A stretch of DNA of 64,000 nucleotides from Roridomyces roridus (lineage: Eukaryota; Basidiomycota; Agaricomycetes; Agaricales; Mycenaceae), in NCBI GenBank assembly GCA_029378245.1, contig JARKIF010000007.1, positions 1-64,000 of the forward strand, given 5' to 3'. Positions 54,683 to 64,000 of this stretch are shown piece after piece. The notes beneath the pieces were generated by a model. That model had not been told where the DNA came from. It did no database searches and saw only the letters and a list, made by a program, of their open reading frames with translations. A program made the position numbers and the translations under genes. The number at the start of each line of letters is the position of its first letter. Position 1 is the stretch's first letter.

Positions 54683-55239
54683 GTCGCGAGGTGAGGGGCG
54701 TTGGAGCAAACGAGGTGGTGGCAGAGAAAGAAACGCTCAATCACAATCTGATCTCATCAAATCGCCTTTTCCTCCCACTTCCATCTTCACTTGTGCTCTC
54801 CGCTGCATCCGTGTTCTTCAATCCCGAAACAGACAACGGCTCGTAATCGACTGTTCAATCCGGGACAATCCCCGTCCGTGAGCGTGCACCGGCGACGCTT
54901 GGATTTTGCGTGCGTTCTACACCCACTCTGGAGTCTGGTGGACTACTCGTGGACAGACGACTCCCTCAAGACCATGAAGATTCCCGGAGGAGCTTTTAGA
55001 TCGCATATGCTCCTTCATGGACAGAGAGGATCTATGCAAGACGATGCACATAAGTATCCGCTTGGTATCCGCTAGCCTTCGACGCGTCGCAGCGGCCCAC
55101 TTGCTTTTCCACCTGGGAATCTCGCAGGCGCCGAGTCGATAACGTGAAATCGCGTTGTCCGAATCGCTCCACCTCAACCACCGGAGAGAGAGCGAACAGA
55201 GGGCGCGGTAACTTTCTTCAATTCAATTCATTGTCTAAT
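54683..55239. other. Intergenic region
   Basis: Upstream region of the putative glycosyltransferase gene and 3' flank of the nitroreductase gene. No further gene is seen. Confidence 0.35.
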
Positions 55240-56044
55240 CTACGACTTGGCCACCTTGAACCGATCCTCAACTGGCGAGAACGTCTTCTCCTTCGGCGGC
55301 GCCGCAGGGTCACCAAACGGCAGGATAGCAGTCGACTTCCAAGTGGACGGCACATCGAACCCGAGATTCAGACCGGCGATCATCTCGGCAGTCAACGGAG
55401 GGTGCTGCAGAGTCGCAGCGAGTCCCTCGAGGCTGAATGCCGTCCAGATCGTGGCGTGGAGGATGCCAGCGGCGTTTTTGTTCCAGTCGGGGAATTGATT
55501 TGCCACGCTGTGGAGGTGAGTGACTGCGATACGGAGTGGCGACCACGACTCACAAAGGCTGCTTCTGAATTATCTATATAAGAGGGGTGAGTACCTTGCA
55601 ACGAAAGACCACGAGATATCCGCGTACCCCATCCACGATCGCCTGGTCCTCGAAGAACATAACAGAGCCGTATCCTCCTTTGTGCAAGTCCAACAACCCC
55701 GCGAAGTGCGTCCACGTGTTGCCTAAAGCCGTTATCATCTGACAAAAGCAAGTCGAGGTGGAGTACCTTCCGGGATCATAGGGAGCAACGCCCCAATGAC
55801 CGCTTCCCATAGCTTGATGTGGGTCGCGCCAGTGACGAGAATGACACGACTAGTCCTGTAACGGGATGAGCGTCTCCCGATGAAGCATGTTGCCGACCAC
55901 CTACTGGCTATTGAACGGAGTAGGACAATGCTTGACTGCATGTTTGATGATATTCTGAAGCTTCTCGTCCGAGACGGACGACTTGTTGGTGAGCGCGTAG
56001 TTGGAGCGACGAACGGTGATGGCGTCCAGGTAAGAGGCAGACAT
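55240..56044 (-). CDS. Nitroreductase family protein (Frm2/Hbn1-like)
   Basis: ATG at 56044 encodes MSASYLDAITVRRSNYALTN, then SVSDEKLQNIIKHAVKHCPT and PFNSQ. After an intron follow TSRVILVTGATHIKLWEAVI, GYGSVMFFEDQAIVDGV and, in the last exon, FPDWNKNAAGILHATIWTAF and LPFGDPAAPPKEKTFSPVED, ending at 55240. This is the layout of the short fungal nitroreductases related to yeast Frm2 and Hbn1: FMN-dependent homodimers that reduce nitro-aromatics and are linked to oxidative-stress and lipid signalling. The Arg-Arg/Ser motif near the start and the PxxFNSQ loop contribute to FMN binding. Length is about 200 residues, normal for the family. Four short introns; no disabling change found. Confidence 0.85.
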
Positions 56045-56629
56045 GTTGCTGATAAGTAACCAACGAGTCCAACCGCTGCTGCCTTTTATACTCGATTTGC
56101 ACACACATGGTCAGCAAGGCGAACCGGCACACCGACATTGGTTGGTAAGAAAAATAAGCGTGTGGACGTAAAGTAGGAGGCAGTTCCTCTGGTAGAGCTG
56201 TCGGGAGCCCGCCATATGTGTCCGAAAAGCCCAAGGAAAGCCATGATCGTTTCAGAGATCGGATTCGGGCGGCAAATGCCTGGTACACGGAAAGCTGGGT
56301 CGCGACTGTTGAGTCCATCGTTTTCCGTATCATTCAAAGATGAGCTCGAACCTCGGTTGTCGTGTTTGCAAGCGGCAGTCATGGTGGGAGAAGGTGGGAA
56401 TGAAGTTGGGAATGATGAGTGATTTCGATCAGATGATTGTGGTTCAAAGCGCGCGGCCTTCGAACCTGTAGGCCTGACTGTAGATTCGGCCAGCACGCTA
56501 CCTCGCATTGGGTCAAGATTGCCATCTTTCAAACTTGCAACGGACCCGGGTGTTGAATACAAAATATCAACACTAAAATTTCCAAAGGCAAAACCATTTC
56601 GAACTTCAACCAACGCCGAATGAGTTGAA
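56045..56629. other. Upstream region of the nitroreductase gene
   Basis: A minus-strand frame (56086-56745) is open but has no recognisable domain and overlaps the small ORF at 56630-57004. Confidence 0.3.
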
Positions 56630-57004
56630 TTACTCGCCCTCCATCTCCTCGGCCACCTCCCGCAAACCGCCACGGACCTTCTTTTGATTGTTTTGCTCCG
56701 GCGGACTCCGAAGTGCCCCAATAGGGAATCTTCCCGTACCCACATCGTGTCCGCCCGGAATCCTGACGGGACTGGTCGCCGTCATTCCGAGATGCCTTGT
56801 GTTCGCAGTGTGCAGCTTGTACACGATTCTCCGGTGTGTGTTCGTCGAGTCCTCGGGCGGGGATGGTCGGTCGAAGAGCGTATATCCACAGACGTGTACC
56901 CCGAACATCTCCGGTTTCGCAAAGGGATACACGTCCAGCGTCTGCCCAACAAGTACACGCTGGTCACTCAACTTCGTGAAGAGAGCCTCGTTGCAGGGCG
57001 TCAT
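56630..57004 (-). CDS. Small unknown ORF
   Basis: A 124-codon frame from ATG at 57004 (MTPCNEALFTKLSDQRVLVG ... AEEMEGE). The composition is protein-like, including a segment VYPFAKPEMFGVHVCGYTLF, but I recognise no family. It may be one exon of a larger gene or a chance frame. Confidence 0.3.
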   Translation of the reverse strand: MTPCNEALFTKLSDQRVLVGQTLDVYPFAKPEMFGVHVCGYTLFDRPSPPEDSTNTHRRIVYKLHTANTRHLGMTATSPVRIPGGHDVGTGRFPIGALRSPPEQNNQKKVRGGLREVAEEMEGE

Positions 57005-57929
57005 TTTCCCGTGTAGCCTCTGAGCGGTGTCCCCGCATCGGTTTATTCAGCATTTCTCGCATCTCTTGACCTCCAGTTTAACGAGGCAACGGTGAAGCCC
57101 TGGAGTAATGTGACGCTCGCCGACCTGGCTACCTTTGTGGCCCGCGAGAAGAATCTTCACACCCTCAACTGCGAACAAAACTCCATTCGGTACTCGTCGT
57201 TACATAATATCCGCCTCGTCTTCTCAGTATCACATCCCCAACAAGATATTGCATCTTGCTGCACAAGCCTCGTACATCCCCCATCTCCTTCCACTCACTC
57301 CGCACGTCCAGCGAATATACCTTGCATTCCATTCAGTGTCGAATAGGCTGATCCGGCCGTGTATCTTCAACTTTTTCGTTTTGCATATTGCACAGCCCTC
57401 GAGGCCATCGCTCGCTTCCCGGGGTCGAGCGTTCTCGCCCTATCTTTCACCTTCAACCTCGCCGCTGCATATCTTCCATGGCAGATCGAACTTGCCAGCT
57501 CAGACTCGGACCCTCCACAGGCCGAGACGCAGCTGCACCGTTGAGCACCTCATGCTCCGCAGGACCAAAGTAAACTATGACTTACCGTCAGTACGGATAC
57601 ACCTCCTCCACGATCCGTGCGCTCCTTCGGTGGCTAGCTCGCTTCCCTAGCCTGCGGCGGGTGTCGTTCACCAAGGACTCTGTCGAGATGATCAGGCACG
57701 ATGAACGTCACGGTCTGGAGCTAGCGGCGGCGATTGCTGCTCTGTGGGGATGTTGTTTTCGAGATTGCGGCGCGGGAGGAAATCTGGCTGGTGGTGTGTG
57801 AAGCCCTCCCACTGAGGAGAGTTGCGATTTGCATTTGGGATCGGAGCAAAGCGGGGTTTTCGGATACGGACCGGTCTAAGCAAGGTGTTCGGCGCTCAGC
57901 TTACGTATCTGTTGTTTTGACGCGTCCTT
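57005..57929 (+). other. Possible remnant of an F-box/LRR-like gene
   Basis: Short plus-strand frames contain ILHLAAQASYIPHLLPLTPH and LRALLRWLARFPSLRRVSFT-like text (about 57610-57690, read IRALLRWLARFPSLRRVSFT). These recall the LRR-like parts of agaricomycete F-box proteins. The pieces lie in different frames without a coherent splice model, so this is only a suggestion. Confidence 0.2.
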
Positions 57930-58081
57930 GAAGATTCAAATTGTCTCCTGCCTGTTAACTTGAAAGTTCAAGCTGTTCTCCGTGCTCCGCCATTACCCGA
58001 GATTAATAGCAGCACAGGGTGGCAGTGTGGGATTTACACACGCTGGCTCTCTTCCTCTTTCCTCTCTTCCACCACTCGGCA
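57930..58081 (+). promoter_or_regulatory. Conserved upstream segment of NACHT gene 2
   Basis: Paralogous to 39530-39679 upstream of NACHT gene 1; it contains the same TACACACGCTGGCTCTCTTC-like stretch immediately before the start codon. Confidence 0.55.
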
Positions 58082-60736
58082 ATGCTCCGTCTCGAGGGAG
58101 AGCGACCAGTCCGCCTTCAGGCTCAGGGACCTGGCAACGTTGTGCGCATCGAAGGAGATCGGCCAGTTCAATTCCAGAACAGCACCTTCCACAATGTCGC
58201 AGGAAACATGAACGTCTCTCATACGACCAACGTCGGGGAAAGCGGTGCGTGCCAATACCCCGAACTTCACGCTGCGCTCTGACTCGAATAAGGCCTCGAC
58301 ATCCTATACCGCGCCGTGTCTCTGGACGCAATGCACGACTCGGCCGAGCGACCTCCGGATCCCTCCTGCCATCCGGGCACGCGAACTGCGATCTTGGATC
58401 AGTTAGGCAAATGGTCCCTCGAGCAGCCCAGCGACAGCCCGATACTCTGGCTCCACGGCTGCGCCGGTATCGGCAAGTCTGCGATCGCCCAACAGTTTGC
58501 CGCCAGCTGCCATGAGCGTGGTCAACTGGGCGGCGCCTTCTTCTTCAAGCGGGGAAGCGTCAGCCGTGGGACTTGGAGGCACTTGCTTCCCACTCTGGCG
58601 TATCAGCTTAGCGTGGCATTCCCCTCACTCGGCCCCTTGATACAGCGCGCCGTCGAGACGGACAAGCTGGTTCTTGGGAAAGCGATACACCATCAGCTCG
58701 AGAAGCTCCTAGTCCAGTCATTCAGAGACGCACCCCCGCTAGGGTCTCGACCCATCCTGGTCATTGATGGTTTGGACGAATGCGACGACCGCGGGGCGCA
58801 AACCACGCTCATACGTGCGCTTGTCGACATCTTGCGTTCTGGCGATGTGCCCCTCCATATCCTTATCTGCAGCCGCTCCGAGGCACATCTCCGTGAAGTC
58901 CTCGAGGCTCCAGTGAGCTCGGACGTATGTCGGGGTCTCGAGATACGACCGGATAATGGTGCGCTCGCAGATATTCGCCAATATCTTACAGACGAATTCT
59001 CCCGAGTTCATCGGATCCACACCTCCCGCGGAATCTTGCTGGAAGTCGGATGGCCCGGGAGAGAGACTATCCAGCACCTTGTCGAGAAGTCGTCCGGAAC
59101 ATTCATCTACGCGTCGACCGTTCTTCGCTGCGTCGACGACGAATATTCACATCCTGCAGAGCGACTCGACGCGGTTCTCAGTCTGGATCCCAGCAGTCTG
59201 ACCCCTCTCGACGACTTGTACACTCAAATCTTGTCGTCTATTCCCAACAAGCCGACACTCCTTTGCGTCTTGCAGGCAATTGTGGAAATGAGTCATCTAG
59301 ACCCCGAACAAATCGACCTTGTATTTCGAATGCGGCGAGGAACGTCTCGTGCTATTTTACGCGGCTTACATGCTGTAGTCTATGTGCACCCCGTGCGCAC
59401 AGTTGGGTATCACAGACCAGCTGAATTACAACATGCTTCTTTTGGCGACTTCTTGGTGGACTCGCAGCGGTCATTCTCATTTTGCGTATCCGGTGAAGGC
59501 CTGCTGAACACACTGGTGCATCATATGGCTTGTGCACTCTCATCTGGATTATTGGAACCTATTGATTTTTGGTAAGTCATGTCAGTTGAGATTAGTGAGC
59601 TGAAACAGTGAAACACAAAACAGGGTGATGACAAAGGCTTTTATGGAATGCTTGCCGAAAGTCCCTCCAACAAACGGGTTGCTCCCCCTTTTGGGGGCTG
59701 TCAATTTTCAGCATGAGGTATACAGGCGGGACGGCTATAAAGCGCAGACCGTTGTCACTTGGCTTGAGGTAAAATATGATTTTCCTGCAACTGAAGTTGA
59801 TGCCAATTGGCGCAGCAATTTTCACCTGCACCATTGGTTCTGATCAGAACTTGGGGTGATTTGTATAAACTCACAGGTGCATTTGAATATCGGTTCACTC
59901 GGGTATGTTTCTTGTCTTTTTTGCTTTTCTGTCTTGCTCCAGTGTGTTTGCTCATATAATATTTTTCTGGTAGACTGAAGTATTACATCCTCAGTATCTT
60001 CAAAGCCCAGATCTCCTTTCAGTGTTGCACATTTGGAATGAGCTGCGCCTAGACGGGCTCAGCGAATTCACCGACATTTTGGACTTACTCGGACTCAAAT
60101 GGGATGTACTTGTGCCGCTTACCAAGGTATCAGGAACCGATTCGGTAGATATCAAGGCTATCCAGCAATTTCTCGATGATCCTGATAAATGTGGTTCATT
60201 GTTCATGCCTCGTAAAGAAATATTGCGTTTCGCAGCCCTCCAATGGATACGACACATAAAGGACAATTCACAAATGAACTTCACAAGGCTTCAATTTTCC
60301 AATATGCAAGTACCCATTTCTTCCCTTCAAACCAATATTTGAATTGCAATAGGCATAAATGGATCTCACTATTGTGTCGCTGCAATCCAGATGCCGACTT
60401 GTTGGATGCACTGAAGGATCTTGACCTTGGGCAGATTTGTTCAATTTTCAAACCGGACTCGGACACTGAATATCATTTGTATGAGCACGAATGTGGCCTT
60501 TTGCAGCCCAGCGGTTTTGCCGAGATTTTGGACTGGATTCGGGTGGGTCATGGATGCTATCCGTTGAACCTGTCATCATTTTTTCGTCGCAGAAAGCACC
60601 CTCTCCACCGCCCGAGCTTCTCCGCCAATGGGAACAGCAGAAGAATGCTGTCAAAGAGTGCTACTCTCGTCTTCAATCGGAGATGTATCCGGATCGCCCT
60701 GTTGAAGTGGACTCTGATTCGGGCTTCGGTATTTAA
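58082..60736 (+). CDS. NACHT-domain NLR-like protein 2
   Basis: Paralogue of the gene at 39680. Leader exon from ATG 58082 with QNSTFHNVAGNMNVSHTT, then VSLDAMHDSAERPPDPSCHP, Walker A GCAGIGKSAIAQ, Walker B ILVIDGLDEC, ILICSRSEAHLREV, SGTFIYASTVLRCVDDEYSH and LQHASFGDFLVDSQRSFSF. The C-terminal exons give VMTKAFMECLPKVPPTNGLL, FLDDPDKCGSLFMPRKEILR, KWISLLCRCNPDADLLDALK and KAPSPPPELLRQWEQQKNAV and end at 60736. The NACHT core is nearly identical to gene 1, whereas the C-terminal half has diverged much more and one intron is placed differently (an extra intron near 59907-59972). That pattern fits recognition-domain diversification. The frame appears intact. Probable role: cytosolic NTPase switch in non-self recognition (inferred). 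Confidence 0.87.
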
Positions 60737-60866
60737 TTCGGCGATTACTATTCAAACAAAAATTAGGAATAATGCAAGGAGCCTTTATTCTCAGCCGGGG
60801 TTTTTTTTTCTTTTCTTTCTTTGGAATTCCATGAATCATGCGAGAGGGTGTCCGGTGTGACACAAC

Positions 60867-61495
60867 TAGTGAGCGGCACGAGTATACATTCGCGAGTATG
60901 AGTACTCGCAGAAGTTGGGAAAACCATACTCGCACTCGCACGAGTATTGATGGCGAATATTCGTGTATTAGTCAGCAATATTCGCGAGTATTTGCAACTT
61001 GCAACTATTTTTGTTCAGTCAGCTTGAATGCACTTTGGCAGTGCAGAATCCACAAGCACTCAATTGATAAGGTGTAATCTTTCAGTCACAATCGAGTCAT
61101 CCCAATGAATTGACTGACAAGTAGTGTTTCTCGAGTCATCGGTCATCCAATGAGCAGTCCATCAAAAGTGATTCAAATGGTCACACAGACAATGAACAGG
61201 TAGTGACTGATAGGTAAATTGAATTATGTACAGGAATAGACATACATTACAGAGTGATTGCCTCGTGCCTCGTGCCGACATGCCGAGTGATGCCGGTGAT
61301 CAAATTGCCTATTTGGGTCTGTTCCGTGAGCTTACGGTAGCCAGGCGAATATTCGCGAGTACCAAGGTTTTTGGAAACCAATACTCGTACTCGCACGAGT
61401 AGCACAGCCACCACCCACTCGCGAGTATAAATACTCGTACTTGCGAGTGAAATGCCGCGAGTATTCGCAGCACTCGATACTCGTGCCGCTCCCTA
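60867..61495. mobile_element. 629-bp hAT-like non-autonomous element (MITE)
   Basis: The termini are inverted repeats TAGKGAGCGGCACGAGTAT, flanked by the perfect 8-bp direct duplication GACACAAC (60859-60866 and 61496-61503). Both arms are filled with ACTCGCGAGTA-like palindromic words, reading as dense GAGTA/TACTC repeats. The core has no coding frame. TAG-type ends and an 8-bp duplication fit the hAT superfamily. Confidence 0.88.
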
Positions 61496-61979
61496 GACAC
61501 AACCATCCTGCCCGAACTCAGAAGCCCTTGCTTGGCTGCTGCGACTCTCATGGCCAGTGATACTCAGGCTCCTCCCTCCTCCCTCCATCATTAACGCCGC
61601 CATGATCCTTCAACCACCTACCGGATCGCGGTTCTTCTTTGCCAAATCTCTCTGAATTTGGCCCAGGGAGTACCTCTCCGAGGACCGAGGGCAGCCGCAC
61701 TGCGGTGCCAAACCAATGCCAAACTTTGAAACTTTCCGCCCGTCGGTCGTTGGTCGGTGGTGTTGGAGAAAACATATGCATTATCCAACGCTCCAAACAT
61801 AAAAATTAAAATAAAATAAATAGAAAACATGATCGATCATCTGATGCGCTCTGTGATGCGGTGATGCGGTCACGCGCTGGGAAGAAGACAAGCTCAACAA
61901 AAGCGATATTGTGCAAACATGGAACGAGGAAAGTTGATCGAAGCCATCGGTATGAAGGGCTTTATTGGACAAAAGTAAA
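61496..61979. other. Region without a gene; possible LINE 3' end at 61773-61815
   Basis: TGCATTATCCAACGCTCCAA followed by an A/T-rich tail (61793-61822) repeats, with one change, the last bases before poly(A) of the LINE at 3081-3100. Upstream sequence is not alignable, so it would be a very short or old copy. Confidence 0.35.
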
Positions 61980-62610
61980 AGTACACTTCCAGAGGCCCAG
62001 AAAGGTCCATATATATACATTTTAGCAAAAATCTCCATATATGTACATACAGATCACTTACGCTCCATAAATGTATATTTATGGAGCATTTTGATGGATC
62101 TCATCAATGTACATTTATGGAGAGCTACGGATCCAAAGGGGGTTGTTCATGGACCTCCCTTTGTGTGGGACATCTCTCCATGTTCGATCACATCTGGACT
62201 GGCAATCACAGCCGAGAGGCTGTGATCAATGCCGTCTGTTGCAATAGATGGCAGCCCTTGATGGAGTGTTACTCCCATTCACCGGTGTTGAGTGATGTAG
62301 AATTCTATTCAAGTTGTTTACTATGCCTGCTCAACTGTTGACCTGATTGGCAGAAACTATGTTCGCCAGGGTCCTACTGAGCCATTGCAACCACGGCCCA
62401 CGGGTGCCCATCATTCGCGGCGTATTTGATCCGGACACTCATCAAATGTTGTGATGATCGTTGTGACAACGTGGTCCCCGAGTTCTATGGTCCCTAATAT
62501 GTGAATCTAGTGAGGCACAGCCACAACAGGAAAATTACTATATGGATCCATATATGTCCATTTATGGAGGGATGTGGAGGGATTTTCCGTGTTTCCTCCA
62601 TAAATGACAG
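61980..62610. repeat. TCCATAAATGTACAT-type palindromic repeats
   Basis: Several copies in both orientations of words like TCCATATATGTACAT and TTTATGGAG occur at 62010-62125 and again at 62543-62610. One near-perfect 24-bp palindrome lies at 62066-62089. The two clusters flank an unrelated core and may be the arms of another small element; no target duplication was found. Confidence 0.45.
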
Positions 62611-62650
62611 CTAAATGCGGAACATAAGGCGCGGCTCGATTTTTGTCAAA

Positions 62651-63621
62651 ATTCGTGACATTTCGATCACTTTCAGTAATTACGCTGTCGTGGGCTCGGC
62701 TCTTCTCTGATTGTCTTCGGACATGGGCCAATCGATTCCTACTGTCGTTTTACAGTGCCTGGGGTACTTGAATGAATTTCCTTCGTATGAATATGAACCC
62801 CAGAGAAGCAAACAATCAATTTCAACTATTGACACACTAGCAGTGGAGGGGAATGTACTGGGGTCCCAATATTTGACCTAGGCACTCTCCTACATCTGAT
62901 ACAGTGCGCCATGGCCTCAAATTGTGTCCAGATTCATGAGGAAGAAGTAGGTGTATCAATATCTCTTGCCATCACTGTTCAGTTGCATCTCAGCTCGTGG
63001 CGGGCTAATTTTCTCAAACCGCCCATGTTGTGCCACTCATAGACGTCCCGTACCATCATCCCGTCCCATCCGAGGGCCATTTACGCAACGGAAAACGAGC
63101 AGAACGCTGCCCGACAGACGCTCGGGATGCGTGACACAAGTGTGACAAGCACAATCATTCGAGTGGTTGTGCTGCACTCCGCATTGAATCAACACATTCC
63201 GGTGCCTCCGGATAGCCCGGAACTTTGAGATGTGACCCTGAACTGTAGCTCAGAATATCTGCCGCGGAGTCCTGTGGCTGCCAATATGGTCATGTTGTGA
63301 TGCACCTCTGCTGTGATGAATAGACACAGAACCGGGGCATATCTGGCTGCACAGACCACCCCACGCACTGTGGGGCACCCGTGAGAGACTAATGGTTCAA
63401 TATTTAGCGCACAAAAACATTCCCAAGGCAGTTAAAGTGTCAATGGTTGAAAAACATTGGATCACTTGATTTGACAGGATGATGCAATAACACAAATGAT
63501 TCTTGTAGCCTAAGCACTGTAAAACGACAGTAGGAATCGATTGCTCCATGTCTGAAGACAATCGGAGAAGAGCTGAGCCCACAACAGCGTAATTACTGAA
63601 AGTGATCGAAATCTCACGAAT
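62651..63621. mobile_element. 971-bp element with ~210-bp inverted repeats
   Basis: The left arm (62651-62861) and the reverse complement of the right arm (63407-63621) are closely similar for about 110 bp and more loosely beyond, starting ATTCGTGASATTTCGATCAC. The 545-bp core has no coding frame. No target-site duplication is visible at these boundaries, so the ends are tentative. The right end abuts the truncated third NACHT copy. Confidence 0.55.
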
Positions 63622-63629
63622 CTGCAGTC

Positions 63630-64000
63630 GGCACGTATATTTGGCGAGAGCCAATGAAACTGTTGCATGCCTCTTTTAGGGACTTCTTGGTCAACCCACA
63701 GCGGTCATCATCCTTTTGCGTGTCGGGGGAAGACCTACAAAGTGGACTTGCATATGATATTACCGGTGCCCTTTCATCTGGATCATTGGAGGCTCTCGAC
63801 TTCCGGTGAGTCGTTGACTCAAATAGCAAACACAAAAAGTGATAACATGTGACACAGCTCGATCACAGTCAATTTTTTGACGTGCCTTCCGAGAGTCCCT
63901 CCATCAGACAAGTTATTCCCCCTTTTTTGGGAATGTTGATTTTTAGCACGCGGTCTACTGCTGTTACCGGTCAGAGGAGAGCGCCCTTGGCGTTATCGCC
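63630..64000 (+). pseudogene. Truncated third NACHT paralogue (window edge)
   Basis: Begins within the protein at the equivalent of LLHASFRDFLVNPQRSSSF, continues to SLEALDF and a donor GTGAGT, and after the intron reads NFLTCLPRVPPSDKLFPLFW. It aligns with NACHT genes 1 and 2 at this point, but everything upstream, including the whole NTPase domain, is missing. One extra T in the run at about 63919-63924 shifts the frame and brings a stop into frame. It is a pseudogene fragment that continues past the window end. Confidence 0.75.

Overview
This window is nuclear DNA of a basidiomycete fungus, most likely an agaricomycete. Genes are split by many short introns (about 45-60 bp). It carries families largely restricted to Agaricomycetes (DUF6534 membrane proteins, DUF6698 proteins, Plavaka transposases, NACHT NTPases with a short leader exon) and a dense load of fungal transposons. 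All calls come from reading the sequence and its translations; no database search was run.

Layout. 1-3136: 3' half of a Tad-like LINE ending in poly(A). 3212-14738 (minus): a membrane glycosyltransferase family 2 gene split by a 9128-bp terminal-inverted-repeat (TIR) element (5032-14159) with an 8-bp target duplication. That element itself contains a complete Ty3/gypsy chromovirus (6391-12568) whose LTRs differ at 3 of 438 positions and which shows a self-priming primer-binding site. 15300-20870: a repeat-rich area with a 346-bp hAT-like element, a peroxidase-like relict and a decayed DUF6534 gene. 20870-22718 (minus): a cytochrome P450 pseudogene lacking its heme cysteine. 24386-28711 (minus): a DUF6534 gene and a short-chain dehydrogenase. 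29481-36649: a probable Plavaka transposon carrying a transposase and a DUF6698 gene. 36714-38803: a secreted heme peroxidase whose start codon lies 65 bp from the transposon end. 39680-42311: a NACHT NLR-like gene. 43651-51288: a Helitron Rep-helicase in one 2545-codon frame with a protease-like C-terminus, followed by an unrecognised gene. 53408-57004 (minus): a putative Golgi-type glycosyltransferase, a nitroreductase and a small unknown ORF. 58082-60736: a second NACHT gene, paralogous to the first. 60867-64000: hAT-like and other inverted-repeat elements and a truncated third NACHT copy at the edge.

Taken together, the window is an accessory, rapidly changing locus. Duplicated NACHT genes (inferred non-self recognition) and oxidative-metabolism genes are interspersed with young insertions. 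Several insertions can be placed to the base because target duplications, empty paralogous sites or interrupted reading frames survive. The two clearest cases are the split glycosyltransferase and the peroxidase whose upstream region was displaced by the Plavaka element.
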